A DNA stretch of 53,911 nt from Tenacibaculum sp. 1_MG-2023 (lineage in GTDB: Bacteria; Bacteroidota; Bacteroidia; Flavobacteriales; Flavobacteriaceae). Location of the stretch: positions 1 to 53,911 of the forward strand of contig NZ_JAUORH010000020.1 in the NCBI RefSeq assembly GCF_030547425.1, written 5' to 3'. The translations under genes were made by a program, and so were the position numbers. The notes under the pieces were generated by a model, which was not told the DNA's origin, ran no database searches, and saw nothing but the letters and a program-made list of their open reading frames with translations. Numbering within the stretch: the stretch's first letter is position 1; every line of letters starts with the position of its first letter. This document shows, piece after piece, positions 24,767 through 35,000 of the stretch.

Positions 24767-26107
24767 TTACTCTGCGTTATCTAAAAATTCTTTGAATCGT
24801 TCAGTAAACTTGTCAAAAAATGATTTAGATTTTTTCGCTTTGTGTTCCTTCTCTTCTCGAACTTCTTCTACAATCTCGTTTTCTTCCTCAATAGCTTCTT
24901 CTACTAACGCTTCTGGCACTTCTTTTACAATTACTTTTTCTTCAGTTTCCTTTTGTAAACCTTCCATTAACAACCCTACAGCAGTTGCAAATGCTGGACT
25001 TGATAATCCTTCATCTGAATCTCCCGCTAAGTGTTCATTTGGATACCCAATACGAACGTCCATTCCAGTAATATATTCTACTAACTGGCGTAAATGTTTT
25101 AATTGAGCTCCACCTCCTGTTAATACAATACCTGCAATTAGTTTTCCTTTTTGAGTTTCATGCCCATAGTTCTTAATTTCTAAGTACACATGTTCAATAA
25201 TTTCTTGAACTCTAGCATGAATTATTTTTGATAAATTTTTTAGCGTAATTTCTTTAGGTTCTCTTCCTCTTAACCCAGGAATTGAAACAATTTCTGTTTC
25301 TTTATTTTCTCCAGGCCACGCAGAACCAAACTTAATTTTTAATAATTCAGCTTGTTTTTCAATTATTGAACAACCTTCTTTTATATCTTCAGTAATTACA
25401 TTGCCTCCAAAAGGTATGACTGCTGTATGACGAATAATTCCGTCTTTGAATATGGCTAAATCTGTAGTTCCCCCACCTATATCAATCAATGCTACACCTG
25501 CTTCTTTTTCTTCTTGGCTTAATACTGCTGATGCTGACGCTAAAGGTTCAAGAGTAATATCTGATAGATTTAACCCCGCACTCTTAATACATCTGCCTAC
25601 ATTTCGAATAGAAGAAACTTGACCTACTACTACGTGAAAGTTAGCTTCTAATCTTCCTCCATACATCCCTATAGGTTCTTTTATATCTGGCTGGCTATCT
25701 ACTTTAAACTCTTGTGGTAATACGTGAATAATTTCCTCACCAGGTAGCATAACCAATTTATGTACCTGACTTACTAAATTTTCAATATCTGTTGCATCAA
25801 TTACCTCTTCTGATTTTTCTCTTGTTATGTAGTCACTATGGTGTAGACTACGTATATGTTGACCAGCAATACCTACTACAACATTTTCTATTTTATGCCC
25901 TGAAATACTTTCTGCTTCTTCAGCTGCCTGCTGAATAGACTGAATAGTTTGCGTAATGTTATTAACTACTCCTCGCTTTACACCTAAACTTTTCGCTTTA
26001 CCAATACCTAAAACTTCAAGCTTACCGTATTCGTTTCTACGACCAATCATGGCAACAATCTTGGTTGTACCAATATCTAAACCAACTGCTATTTTATTGT
26101 TTTCCAT
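24767..26107 (-). CDS. ftsA: Cell division protein FtsA
   Basis: An actin-like ATPase that anchors FtsZ to the inner membrane. The 446-aa protein has the actin-fold phosphate loop VGLDIGTTKIVAMIG at the N-terminus, the second nucleotide motif ALIDIGGGTTDLAIF (about 205-219) and GIVLTGGGAQLKHL (about 330). The tail ends in an amphipathic helix (FFDKFTERFKEFLDNAE), the membrane-targeting sequence. I start at the ATG at 26105-26107 (MENNKIAVGLD), which overlaps ftsQ by 14 nt, not at the longer frame from 26131. Confidence 0.97.
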   Translation of the reverse strand: MENNKIAVGLDIGTTKIVAMIGRRNEYGKLEVLGIGKAKSLGVKRGVVNNITQTIQSIQQAAEEAESISGHKIENVVVGIAGQHIRSLHHSDYITREKSEEVIDATDIENLVSQVHKLVMLPGEEIIHVLPQEFKVDSQPDIKEPIGMYGGRLEANFHVVVGQVSSIRNVGRCIKSAGLNLSDITLEPLASASAVLSQEEKEAGVALIDIGGGTTDLAIFKDGIIRHTAVIPFGGNVITEDIKEGCSIIEKQAELLKIKFGSAWPGENKETEIVSIPGLRGREPKEITLKNLSKIIHARVQEIIEHVYLEIKNYGHETQKGKLIAGIVLTGGGAQLKHLRQLVEYITGMDVRIGYPNEHLAGDSDEGLSSPAFATAVGLLMEGLQKETEEKVIVKEVPEALVEEAIEEENEIVEEVREEKEHKAKKSKSFFDKFTERFKEFLDNAE

Positions 26108-26834
26108 CTTGATTTTGTTTTGTGCACACAACTTGGTTGTGGTATTTTACATTTATCGCTTTATAGTTATTAATGGTTTTGTCTGTAAATGCTTTGTTAT
26201 AAAATGCTGTTAGCTTTTTAAACTTTATTGAGGCATCTGTTAACTCTCCAAAAATTATCTTATAATCACCACTACGAACTGTAAATGTATATTCGTTTTG
26301 GGCGTCTTTTTGAATAGCAATAATTTCTTTAGCAAAAAAACTATTACTATTTATGTTCTTTATTAACGTCGTTAATTCTTTGATTTCTTTTGCCCCCCTT
26401 ACTCCTAAAACTAATGGTACTCTTGCTGAAAAATTTGTTGATAACGGAATTTCAACTCCATACTTATCAACATAAAAAGATGTATCTTTATCAACAATTC
26501 GAGCTATCGGTGTTCGTTGTTTTATCGTAGTTTTTAACACCCCATCTACAGTTAAAAACACAGCTGTTTTTTCAACATACGGATTCGCCGAAACATTAGC
26601 CTCTAGAAAGTGTAAATCTACCAATCTTTTTGGTTGATTTTTAACAAATTCATTATTTTGTATTAACAATTTATCAACCATACTGTGTGTCAAAAAGTTA
26701 TTATCTCCAGCAGCAAATTCTACCACCGTATTTTTCACCTTTTTTAATCCATTTCTATTGGTTGTAAAACCATACAAAAACACCAAAAACATCAACAGCA
26801 AGAAAAAAGACAGATATGTTGCTAATTTTTTCAT
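26094..26834 (-). CDS. ftsQ: Cell division protein FtsQ
   Basis: A 246-aa bitopic protein of the divisome core. It has one N-terminal membrane helix (about 7-25), then a weakly conserved POTRA-like region (about 30-110, with ANPYVEKTAVFLTVDGVLKTTI) and a beta domain (about 115-240). Identification rests on both the fold pattern and its place between murC and ftsA. It starts 1 nt after murC stops. Confidence 0.92.
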   Translation of the reverse strand: MKKLATYLSFFLLLMFLVFLYGFTTNRNGLKKVKNTVVEFAAGDNNFLTHSMVDKLLIQNNEFVKNQPKRLVDLHFLEANVSANPYVEKTAVFLTVDGVLKTTIKQRTPIARIVDKDTSFYVDKYGVEIPLSTNFSARVPLVLGVRGAKEIKELTTLIKNINSNSFFAKEIIAIQKDAQNEYTFTVRSGDYKIIFGELTDASIKFKKLTAFYNKAFTDKTINNYKAINVKYHNQVVCTKQNQDGKQ

Positions 26835-26835
26835 T

Positions 26836-28182
26836 CTATTTTTTGTGTTTTTCTTTTAATTTATCTTTTACTTCATCAACCAATAAACCAATATCTCCTG
26901 CACCTAACATTGCTACAATTTTTGACTCAGATTTTATGATTTCGTCACTTAATTTTTCCTTTGATATTAGCTTTTTATCATCAATGGTAATTTTCTCTAA
27001 CAACCAACTAGAGGTAATTCCTTTTATTGGTAATTCTCTGGCTGGATAAATATCTAATAAAAGTACTTCATCAAACAACGATAAGGCTTTTGCAAAATCA
27101 TCCACAAAATCTCTGGTCCTACTAAACAAATGTGGTTGAAATACAGCCAACACCTTTTCTTTGGGGTACATCTCTCTAACAGATTGCGCTACTGCTTTTA
27201 TTTCAGTTGGGTGGTGTGCATAATCATCAATCAACACAATATCTTCTGTTTTTAACCTATAAGAAAACCTGCGTTGTACCCCTTTAAAACTGCTTAATTG
27301 CTTTTTAACTTTCTCTAAAGACACTCCATAAACATCCGCAATAGCTAATGCTGCTAAAGCATTCATCATGTTATGATTTCCTGGTAAATGAAATGCTACA
27401 TTTTTAATTTCTGATGTTGGTGTTTTTACATCAAAAACATATTTACCTTCTTCTATTTTTACATTATAAGCTTTGTAATCTGCTTCTTCATTAACTGCGT
27501 ATGTTAAACCTTTTAAGGGCAATCCTTTTGCTACGATCAAAGTATCAGAAACTTTACTTGCAAAATCTCTAAATGATTGTTGTAAAAATTCGTTTTCTCC
27601 ATAGATATCTAGATGATCAGCATCCATAGAGGTTACACAAGCTATATTGGGTGATAGCTTTAAAAACGAACGGTCAAACTCATCTGCTTCAACTACCGAA
27701 ACTTTATCTTCTCCTAAAATTAAATTAGAATTATAATTTTCTGCAATGCCTCCTAAAAACGAAGTAGCTTTTTCAGGTTGCATAATGTGCCCTAAAATAG
27801 AAGATGTTGTTGTTTTTCCGTGAGTTCCTGCCACTGCTAAACAAAAAGTACTCTTGGTTATTTCTCCCAGCACTTCTGCTCTTTTTAAAACTGTGTATCC
27901 GTTATCTATAAAATAATTTAATTCTTGATGATTTTTAGGAACTGCTGGTGTATATACCACCAATGTTTTTTCTTTATTTAAAAATGAAATAGGAATATTC
28001 TTTACAGCGTCTTCAAAATGGACTTCTACTCCTATTTCTTCTAAACTTTTAGTGATAGGTGTTGGTGTTTTATCATACCCTGCAACTACTTTTCCATTCA
28101 CAGAAAAATATCGTGCTATGGCGCTCATTCCTATTCCGCCAATACCTATAAAATAAACGTTATGTATCGTTTTTAAATTCAC
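26836..28182 (-). CDS. murC: UDP-N-acetylmuramate--L-alanine ligase
   Basis: Adds L-alanine to UDP-MurNAc in peptidoglycan precursor synthesis. The 448-aa Mur ligase has the N-terminal UDP-binding motif YFIGIGGIGMSAIAR (about 9-23), the ATP loop VAGTHGKTTTSS (about 116-127), the central DHLDIYG and a C-terminal domain with IDDYAHHPTEI. The start is a GTG at 28180-28182, which overlaps the TAG stop of murG by 1 nt. Confidence 0.97.
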   Translation of the reverse strand: MNLKTIHNVYFIGIGGIGMSAIARYFSVNGKVVAGYDKTPTPITKSLEEIGVEVHFEDAVKNIPISFLNKEKTLVVYTPAVPKNHQELNYFIDNGYTVLKRAEVLGEITKSTFCLAVAGTHGKTTTSSILGHIMQPEKATSFLGGIAENYNSNLILGEDKVSVVEADEFDRSFLKLSPNIACVTSMDADHLDIYGENEFLQQSFRDFASKVSDTLIVAKGLPLKGLTYAVNEEADYKAYNVKIEEGKYVFDVKTPTSEIKNVAFHLPGNHNMMNALAALAIADVYGVSLEKVKKQLSSFKGVQRRFSYRLKTEDIVLIDDYAHHPTEIKAVAQSVREMYPKEKVLAVFQPHLFSRTRDFVDDFAKALSLFDEVLLLDIYPARELPIKGITSSWLLEKITIDDKKLISKEKLSDEIIKSESKIVAMLGAGDIGLLVDEVKDKLKEKHKK

Positions 28183-29273
28183 TAATTGATTAATTTTTCT
28201 ATTTCGTTAACGATATGATTTGTTGCATTTGGCAACGCTAACTCATTAATATTTTCACTTAAACTTTCTTGTTTTCCTTTGTCTTTCAACAAGGTTTCTA
28301 ACACAACAGGAAAGGTATCTAGTTCATTCTCTTTAACTACTAATGCTCCGTGTTTATCTGCAATAGATTTTGCATTTTTTGTTTGATGGTCTTCGGCAAC
28401 GTTTGGTGAAGGAATAAAAATAGTTGGTTTACCTACTATACATAATTCTGATACTGAACTTGCTCCTGCTCTTGATACAATAAAATCTGAAGCAGCATAG
28501 GCTAAATCCATTCTATTTAAAAACTGATGCACTTGTACATTCTCTAATTCATCATATTTTTTATATTCTTCAAAATACAACTTACCACATTGCCATATTA
28601 ATTGAACTCCTTGCTTTTTAAAGAAGTTTAAATTTTCTTCTACCAATTGATTTATCTTACGAGCTCCAAGACTTCCTCCTAATATTAAAATTGTTTTTTT
28701 AGACGTATCTAACTCAAAAAACTCTTTGCCTTCTTCTATTTTTGTATGGATAAATAACAAGTCTTGACGAACAGGGTTCCCTGTTTTTTCTATTTTATCT
28801 TCAGAGAAAAAACGCTCTAAATTATCGTATGCAACACATATTTTCTGTGCTTTTTTCCCCAATAATCTATTGGTTATTCCAGGATATGAATTTTGCTCTT
28901 GTATTAAGGTTGGTATTCCTTTCTTATTAGCAACCATTAATGTTGGTCCGCTTGCAAAACCTCCTGTTCCAACAGCAACATCTGGTTTAAATTTTCGTAT
29001 AATTAGATATGCTTTCCATAAACTACTTACTAGTTTAAAAGGAAACATTAAGTTCTTTAAAGTTAGTTTTCTTTGGATTCCTGAAATCCACAATCCTTTG
29101 ATTTCATATCCTGCTTGTGGAACTTTTTCCATTTCCATTTTATCTTTTGCTCCAACGAACAAAATGTTAGCTTCCGGGTAACGAACTTTTATTTCGTTAG
29201 CAATTGCTATTGCAGGATAAATATGACCTCCTGTACCTCCACCGCTTATTATGATATTAATCGATTGTTTCAT
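28182..29273 (-). CDS. murG: UDP-GlcNAc:lipid I GlcNAc transferase (MurG)
   Basis: Forms lipid II on the inner face of the membrane. The 363-aa GT-B glycosyltransferase has the N-terminal G-loop [17 protein letters not shown] (about 9-25), the second Gly-rich loop [11 protein letters not shown] (about 198-208) and the UDP-GlcNAc site [22 protein letters not shown] (about 265-286). It overlaps murC by 1 nt. Confidence 0.97.
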   Translation of the reverse strand: MKQSINIIISGGGTGGHIYPAIAIANEIKVRYPEANILFVGAKDKMEMEKVPQAGYEIKGLWISGIQRKLTLKNLMFPFKLVSSLWKAYLIIRKFKPDVAVGTGGFASGPTLMVANKKGIPTLIQEQNSYPGITNRLLGKKAQKICVAYDNLERFFSEDKIEKTGNPVRQDLLFIHTKIEEGKEFFELDTSKKTILILGGSLGARKINQLVEENLNFFKKQGVQLIWQCGKLYFEEYKKYDELENVQVHQFLNRMDLAYAASDFIVSRAGASSVSELCIVGKPTIFIPSPNVAEDHQTKNAKSIADKHGALVVKENELDTFPVVLETLLKDKGKQESLSENINELALPNATNHIVNEIEKLIN

Positions 29274-29342
29274 ACAGTCTTTTTTATGTTAACAGTGTTG
29301 TATGTAACACTCATAATAATTCCAACCCGTATATCTGTATTT

Positions 29343-30536
29343 TTAGTCCAGCGTTTCATGTAAAATATCTAAAGGGTTATCATCTAAAATTGTTTCTTCA
29401 GTTTCGTTTTTAGAAGCGCTTACACTTAAAATCATTCCTAATGCGAAACATGTCATCCAAATAGAGGTACCTCCACTACTAATTAGCGGAAGTGTTTGTC
29501 CTGTTACTGGTAAAATATTCACTGCTACTGCCATGTTTATCATTGCTTGAAAAACAATGGGAATTCCCACCCCCACGACTAATAAAGTTGCAAATATGGT
29601 GGTAGCTTTTTTGGCGGTTATTAAAATTCTGAAAAGCAATAAGAAATAAATAAATATTACCACTATCGCTCCTGCAAAACCGTATTCTTCAACAATAATT
29701 GCATAGATAAAATCGGATGAAGATTGTGGTAAAAAGTTTTTCTGTACACTTTTACCTGGTCCTTTACCTATTACTCCTCCTGTAGCAATAGCTATTTTGG
29801 CCTTTTCCACTTGGTAATCTTCTTCTCCGTCTGATTGGGAAAAGCTTTCAATTCTACTTTTCCAAGTGTTTACACGGTTGGGCATTGCATCTGGAAATGC
29901 TTTCGCTACTAAAATAAAAAAAAGGAAAGCAAAAAGTCCTATTCCTAATATATAGCCTATATATTTCAACGGGTATCCCCCTATAAAAGAAACCATTAAA
30001 ATCATAAAGAACACCATAGCTGTCGTTGAGAAGTTTGCTGGTAAAATTAACACCAGTACTAAACCTACCGGAAGCCACAACTGCAATAGACTTTCTTTAA
30101 AAGAAATTACTTTTTCTTTATTTTTTGCTAAGTATCGTGCAACATATACCATTAACACTAAACCTGCTAGTGTAGAGGTTTGAAACCCAATACCTACAAA
30201 TGGAATACGAATCCACCTACTCGCATTTGCCCCTCCAATGGTAGTTCCTTGCGCTAAGGTAAAAACCAACAGCAAAACAACAACAGGCAGCATTAAAACG
30301 GAACCTCCACTGAAGTACCTATATGGAATTTTATGCACTCCATAAATTACTGCAAACCCTGTAATTAATAATACAATGTGCTTTACCAAATGCCCTAAGG
30401 TAGAACCGTTACCAACTACATACACCAAATTGGTACTCGCACTGTATATTGGCATAAACGAAAATATCGCCAATACTGCAACTATAGCCCAAATGGCTCG
30501 ATCTCCTTTTATATGTCGAAAGATGTTTTTCATCAA
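29343..30536 (-). CDS. ftsW: SEDS family peptidoglycan glycosyltransferase FtsW
   Basis: Polymerises septal glycan strands from lipid II, working with FtsI. The 397-aa membrane protein has ten hydrophobic segments and the SEDS motifs GGANASRWIRIPFVGIGFQTS (about 98-118), SSDFIYAIIVEEYGFAG (about 277-293) and the C-terminal LPLISSGGTSIWMTCFALGMIL (about 350-371). Start at one of two adjacent ATG codons. Gap to murG is 69 nt. Confidence 0.96.
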   Translation of the reverse strand: MMKNIFRHIKGDRAIWAIVAVLAIFSFMPIYSASTNLVYVVGNGSTLGHLVKHIVLLITGFAVIYGVHKIPYRYFSGGSVLMLPVVVLLLVFTLAQGTTIGGANASRWIRIPFVGIGFQTSTLAGLVLMVYVARYLAKNKEKVISFKESLLQLWLPVGLVLVLILPANFSTTAMVFFMILMVSFIGGYPLKYIGYILGIGLFAFLFFILVAKAFPDAMPNRVNTWKSRIESFSQSDGEEDYQVEKAKIAIATGGVIGKGPGKSVQKNFLPQSSSDFIYAIIVEEYGFAGAIVVIFIYFLLLFRILITAKKATTIFATLLVVGVGIPIVFQAMINMAVAVNILPVTGQTLPLISSGGTSIWMTCFALGMILSVSASKNETEETILDDNPLDILHETLD

Positions 30537-30549
30537 TCTTTAGTGTGCT

Positions 30550-31884
30550 TTATATATTTCTTACAGCTTCTTTAAATTTTCTTCCTCTATCTTCATAGCT
30601 TTCAAATAAATCGAAACTAGCACATGCTGGCGACAACAGTACTGTATCTCCTCTTTGTGCCACTTTATAAGCTACTTTTACTGCTTCTTCTGCTCCAGCA
30701 GTTTCTACCATAACATCTACTACATTTGCAAAAGTGTCTATGATTTTTTGATTATCTAACCCTAAACAAACTATCGCTTTTACTTTTTCTCTCACTAGAG
30801 GCAATAAATCAGTATAATCATTTCCTTTATCAACTCCTCCTACAATCCAAACTGTCGGATTATCCATACACTCTAATGCGTAAAAAGCCGCATTTACATT
30901 CGTAGCTTTGCTATCGTTAATGAATTCAATTCCATTTACTTTTTGCACTTTTTCTAAACGGTGTTCTACACCTTCAAAATCAGATAGGCTTTCTGCAATT
31001 GTTTCTTTTCTTACTTTTAACAACCTTGCAGCCATTGATGTAGCCATTGCATTTTTAGTGTTATGCTTTCCTTGTAATGTTAGCTCAGAAACCTTCATTA
31101 ATTTTTCTTCTGTATTAAATTTCATTATTATCGTATCTTGTCTTAAAAAAGCCCCGTATTCCAATTCTTTCTCTACTGAAAATGGCACTAGCGTTGCTTT
31201 TGTTTTATTATTTTTTAACCAATTTTGAATTGCTTCATCATCGGCATCGTATATTAAAAAATCATCCTTTGTTTGATTTTTTGTAATTCTGAATTTTGAG
31301 TTTATATAGTTATCAAATTCATATTCATATCGATCTAAATGATCTGGTGTTATGTTTGTTACTATTGCGATATGTGGTTTAAATTTTTCGATTCCATCTA
31401 ACTGAAAACTACTTAATTCCAACACATATTCGTCATACTTATCATCAACCACTTGTTCAGCGAAACTATCTCCTATATTTCCTCCAACCCCTACATTTAA
31501 GCCTGCTTTTTTTAATACATAATGTAGTAACATGGTTGTAGTTGTTTTTCCGTTTGAACCTGTAACACCTACAATAGTTGCATTAGTAAATTCTGAAGCA
31601 AATTCTATTTCTGAAATCACTTTAATTCCTTTTGAAACTAACTTTTGCACCAATGCTACTTTTTCTGGAATCCCAGGACTCTTCATCACCACGTCAGCAT
31701 TTAGGATTTTATCTTTTGTATGCTGATTTTCTTCAAAATCGATTGAATTATGTAAAAGAACTTTTTTATATCGCTCTGCTATACTTCCTTTATCTGAAAC
31801 AAAAACTTCATATCCTTTTTGTTTCCCTAAAAGTGCTGTTCCTACACCACTTTCTCCCCCACCAAGCACAACCAATCTTTTCAT
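30550..31884 (-). CDS. murD: UDP-N-acetylmuramoyl-L-alanine--D-glutamate ligase
   Basis: Adds D-glutamate to the growing UDP-muramyl peptide. The 444-aa Mur ligase has an N-terminal Rossmann motif LVVLGGGESGVG, the ATP loop GVTGSNGKTTTTMLL (about 109-123), the central TPDHLDRY and a C-terminal domain with NDSKATNVNAAF and LSPACASFDLFESYEDRGRKF, typical of MurD. It lies 13 nt before ftsW. Confidence 0.97.
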   Translation of the reverse strand: MKRLVVLGGGESGVGTALLGKQKGYEVFVSDKGSIAERYKKVLLHNSIDFEENQHTKDKILNADVVMKSPGIPEKVALVQKLVSKGIKVISEIEFASEFTNATIVGVTGSNGKTTTTMLLHYVLKKAGLNVGVGGNIGDSFAEQVVDDKYDEYVLELSSFQLDGIEKFKPHIAIVTNITPDHLDRYEYEFDNYINSKFRITKNQTKDDFLIYDADDEAIQNWLKNNKTKATLVPFSVEKELEYGAFLRQDTIIMKFNTEEKLMKVSELTLQGKHNTKNAMATSMAARLLKVRKETIAESLSDFEGVEHRLEKVQKVNGIEFINDSKATNVNAAFYALECMDNPTVWIVGGVDKGNDYTDLLPLVREKVKAIVCLGLDNQKIIDTFANVVDVMVETAGAEEAVKVAYKVAQRGDTVLLSPACASFDLFESYEDRGRKFKEAVRNI

Positions 31885-31887
31885 TTT

Positions 31888-32265
31888 TTAATTAACGACT
31901 TTAGATTTATTGATAGATGATTTACTTTTTACTTTTTTTATGGAAGTTACTATAATTGAGGTCAACTCATTCGCTTCTTTATGCAGTCTTTTCAATTCTT
32001 CTTGATTATTTTCATGAATCGACATGAAAATCTCTAAAAAAAACATACTTTCATCTACTTCTTCTTCAACAATTTTTAATTTATGAATAAAGTCGGCTGA
32101 AGATTTTGCTCTACAAGCAGCTCTATAATTAGCTCCAACCGAACTAGAACATCTTATCAATTGTCTACAATAAGCATCAAACTCTCTTGTTTTAGGGTAT
32201 TCTTCACATAACCTCCAACAATCAATAGCAAATTGTTTAGTTCTATTTTTAATCTGTTCTTTCAT
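31888..32265 (-). CDS. Four-helix-bundle protein (23S rRNA intervening-sequence protein family)
   Basis: A 125-aa all-helical protein with the family pattern LxxxxPKTREFDAYCRQLIRCSSSVGANYRAACRAKS (about 22-57) and FIHKLKIVEEEVDESMFFLEI (about 62-82). Members were first found inside rRNA intervening sequences but occur as stand-alone genes in many Bacteroidota; their function is not known. Here it sits between mraY and murD, 3 nt from murD and 38 nt from mraY, on the same strand, which is unusual for a dcw cluster. The last 15 residues are Lys/Ser-rich. Confidence 0.88.
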   Translation of the reverse strand: MKEQIKNRTKQFAIDCWRLCEEYPKTREFDAYCRQLIRCSSSVGANYRAACRAKSSADFIHKLKIVEEEVDESMFFLEIFMSIHENNQEELKRLHKEANELTSIIVTSIKKVKSKSSINKSKVVN

Positions 32266-32303
32266 TCAATCTTATATCTTAAATCACAACTCCAAAATCT
32301 CCT

Positions 32304-33530
32304 TTATCTTAACTTCAATGTTACTATGGTAAATACTGCTAATAAAATTCCTACAATCCAAAAGCGTACTACAATTTTACTTTCGTGATAGTTTAGTTTT
32401 TGATAATGGTGGTGTAGAGGTGACATTTTAAATATTCGTCTTCCTTCTCCAAACCTCTTCTTTGTGTACTTAAACCATGAAACTTGTAGTATTACTGATA
32501 AATTCTCTACTACAAATATTCCAGCTAAAACTGGTAGTAACAATTCTTTTCTTATAGCAATTGCTATTACTGCTATGATACCTCCAATGGTTAAACTCCC
32601 TGTATCTCCCATGAATACTTGTGCTGGGTAGGTATTATACCATAAAAACCCTATTAACGCTCCTGCAAAAGCAAAGATGAACACTGTCATTTCTCCTGAC
32701 TTTGGAATGTACATTACATCTAAATAATCTGCAAAAATGATGTTACCAGATACCCATGCAAAAATTGCCAGCGTTATTACCATGATTGCGGATGAACCCG
32801 CTGCTAAACCATCAATCCCATCTGTTAAGTTCGCCCCATTTGAAACTCCTGTAACAATAAAAACAGTAACAAAAATGAAGATTATCCATCCATATTTCTG
32901 GTATCCATCTCCTAAAAAACTTAATGCTTTTGCATAGTCTAGTTCATTATTCTTTAAAAAAGGAACTGTTGTTTTTGTTGATTTATGTGCTTCTCCAAAC
33001 ACTTTCTTTTTACCGTCTACTTGTACAACTTGCTCTGAAACTGGTAGTTGTTCTTTTATAGTTACATCTGGATGAAAATATAACATAGAACCTACAATTA
33101 CACCAAGTCCTACTTGCCCTAAAACCTTAAATTTCCCTTTTAATCCAGCTTTATCCTTTTTAAAGACCTTTATATAATCATCCGTAAAACCAATAAGCCC
33201 CATCCAAACAGTGGTTATCAATAGAATGATAATGTATATATTTTCTAGTTTGGCTAAGAATAATACAGGAATTAATGTGGCAAGAATTATAATTACACCT
33301 CCCATAGTAGGTGTTCCTGCTTTTTGCACTTGCCCATCTAAACCCAAATCCCTTACTGTTTCTCCAACTTGTTGCCTTCTTAAATAATTGATAATTTTTT
33401 TACCAAAAATGGTCGAAATCAACAGAGATAATATGAATGCCATTGCAGATCGAAATGTGATGAATTGAAACACACTTGCTCCTGTTAAGCTAAATTCACT
33501 TTCTAAATATTGAAATAAATAATACAGCAT
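32304..33530 (-). CDS. mraY: Phospho-N-acetylmuramoyl-pentapeptide transferase
   Basis: Makes lipid I from UDP-MurNAc-pentapeptide and undecaprenyl phosphate in the inner membrane. The 408-aa protein has ten membrane segments, [11 protein letters not shown] (about 73-83), the aspartate-rich loop [13 protein letters not shown] (about 113-125), [13 protein letters not shown] (about 234-246) and the HHH motif MSPLHHHYQ (about 369-377). A loop at about 150-190 (with [20 protein letters not shown]) is longer than in E. coli, as usual in Bacteroidota. Confidence 0.96.
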   Translation of the reverse strand: MLYYLFQYLESEFSLTGASVFQFITFRSAMAFILSLLISTIFGKKIINYLRRQQVGETVRDLGLDGQVQKAGTPTMGGVIIILATLIPVLFLAKLENIYIIILLITTVWMGLIGFTDDYIKVFKKDKAGLKGKFKVLGQVGLGVIVGSMLYFHPDVTIKEQLPVSEQVVQVDGKKKVFGEAHKSTKTTVPFLKNNELDYAKALSFLGDGYQKYGWIIFIFVTVFIVTGVSNGANLTDGIDGLAAGSSAIMVITLAIFAWVSGNIIFADYLDVMYIPKSGEMTVFIFAFAGALIGFLWYNTYPAQVFMGDTGSLTIGGIIAVIAIAIRKELLLPVLAGIFVVENLSVILQVSWFKYTKKRFGEGRRIFKMSPLHHHYQKLNYHESKIVVRFWIVGILLAVFTIVTLKLR

Positions 33531-33533
33531 TCG

Positions 33534-35000
33534 TTAGTATTTTTTTAGTTGATTAAAATAGTTGGTTACTTCTTCTAAATCATCAAAATGATGCCTAACA
33601 CCATTTATTTCTTGGTAGGTTTCATGTCCTTTTCCTGCAATGAGTACAATATCTCCTGATTTTGCTAGCTTACATGCTGTTTTTATAGCCTGTCTTCTAT
33701 CTACAATTGATAGTGTTTTTTTATAATTTTCTGCCGCAACTCCTGTTTCCATTTCATCAATTATTGACTGCGGATCTTCTGTTCTAGGGTTATCTGAAGT
33801 AAAAACAACTTGATCACTTAATTGAGAAGCAATTAACGCCATTTTTGGACGCTTTGATCTATCTCTATCTCCTCCACAACCTACAACTGTAATTACTGTT
33901 TCATTTCCTGTTCGGATATCATTAATGGTTTGTAATACATTTTTTAATGCATCTGGTGTATGTGCATAGTCTACTATGGCCGTAACTCCATCATCTGAAA
34001 CCGTGTACTGAAACCGTCCACTTACACTTTCTAACTCACTTACAATTCGTAAAATTTCTATTTTCTCTAGCCCTAATAACTCAGCCACCCCATATATTGC
34101 TAATAAATTATAAGCATTGAACTCACCTATTAGCTTTGTCCAAACTTCTATTCCATTGATTGTTAACAAGGTTCCTGATAGACGTTTTTCTAACACTTTT
34201 GCTTTAAAATCTCCTAATGTTTTAAGCGCATAAGTTTGTTTATTCGCCTTTGTGTTTTGTAGCATTATTTGCCCATTTTTATCATCAATATTCACCAAGG
34301 CAAATGCTGATTTTGGTAACGAATCAAAAAACGATTTTTTTACATCACGATATTCTGCAAATGTTTCGTGATAATCTAAATGATCGTGTGATAAATTTGT
34401 AAATACTCCTCCTGAAAACTCCATCCCTTCCGTACGTTTTTGATGAATTCCATGAGAACTTACTTCCATAAAACAATAGTCAACTCCTGCTTCAACCATT
34501 TTTGATAGATATTGATTTATCGCTACTGAATTTGGCGTTGTATGTGTCGCTTTAAATTCTTCTTCATCAACCATCACTTTCACAGTTGACAACAGCCCTA
34601 CTTTATATCCTGCTTTTTTAAACAGTTGATACAACAAACTTGCAATAGTAGTTTTACCATTTGTCCCTGTTACTCCTACTAATCGCAAGCTCTTTGACGG
34701 GCTGTTATAATAATTTGCTGCCATTATTGCTAAAGCAGCATTTGAATCTTCTACTATAATATAAGTTACTTCTTCACTTCTATCGTTCGGCATTTCTTCA
34801 CAAATAATAGCTTCAGCACCTAACGATACTGCTTTCTCTATAAACTGATGTCCGTCTACCGTTACGCCTTTTTGAGCTACAAAAACATCTCCACTCCCCA
34901 CCTTTCTGCTATCAAAATGAATTGTTCCTATAGTAATATCTATATTTCCGTAAACTTCTTTTACAGCTACCTTATATAATATGTCTTTTAATCTTTTCAA
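33534..35000 (-). CDS. murE: UDP-MurNAc-L-Ala-D-Glu--meso-diaminopimelate ligase
   Basis: Adds the third residue of the stem peptide. The 488-aa Mur ligase has the ATP loop GVTGTNGKTTIASLLY (about 108-123), the substrate loop THTTPNSVAINQYL, the central SHDHLDYHETF, and near residue 400 the motif DNPRTEDP, which in this family marks specificity for meso-diaminopimelate. It abuts ftsI directly. Confidence 0.96.
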   Translation of the reverse strand: MKRLKDILYKVAVKEVYGNIDITIGTIHFDSRKVGSGDVFVAQKGVTVDGHQFIEKAVSLGAEAIICEEMPNDRSEEVTYIIVEDSNAALAIMAANYYNSPSKSLRLVGVTGTNGKTTIASLLYQLFKKAGYKVGLLSTVKVMVDEEEFKATHTTPNSVAINQYLSKMVEAGVDYCFMEVSSHGIHQKRTEGMEFSGGVFTNLSHDHLDYHETFAEYRDVKKSFFDSLPKSAFALVNIDDKNGQIMLQNTKANKQTYALKTLGDFKAKVLEKRLSGTLLTINGIEVWTKLIGEFNAYNLLAIYGVAELLGLEKIEILRIVSELESVSGRFQYTVSDDGVTAIVDYAHTPDALKNVLQTINDIRTGNETVITVVGCGGDRDRSKRPKMALIASQLSDQVVFTSDNPRTEDPQSIIDEMETGVAAENYKKTLSIVDRRQAIKTACKLAKSGDIVLIAGKGHETYQEINGVRHHFDDLEEVTNYFNQLKKY

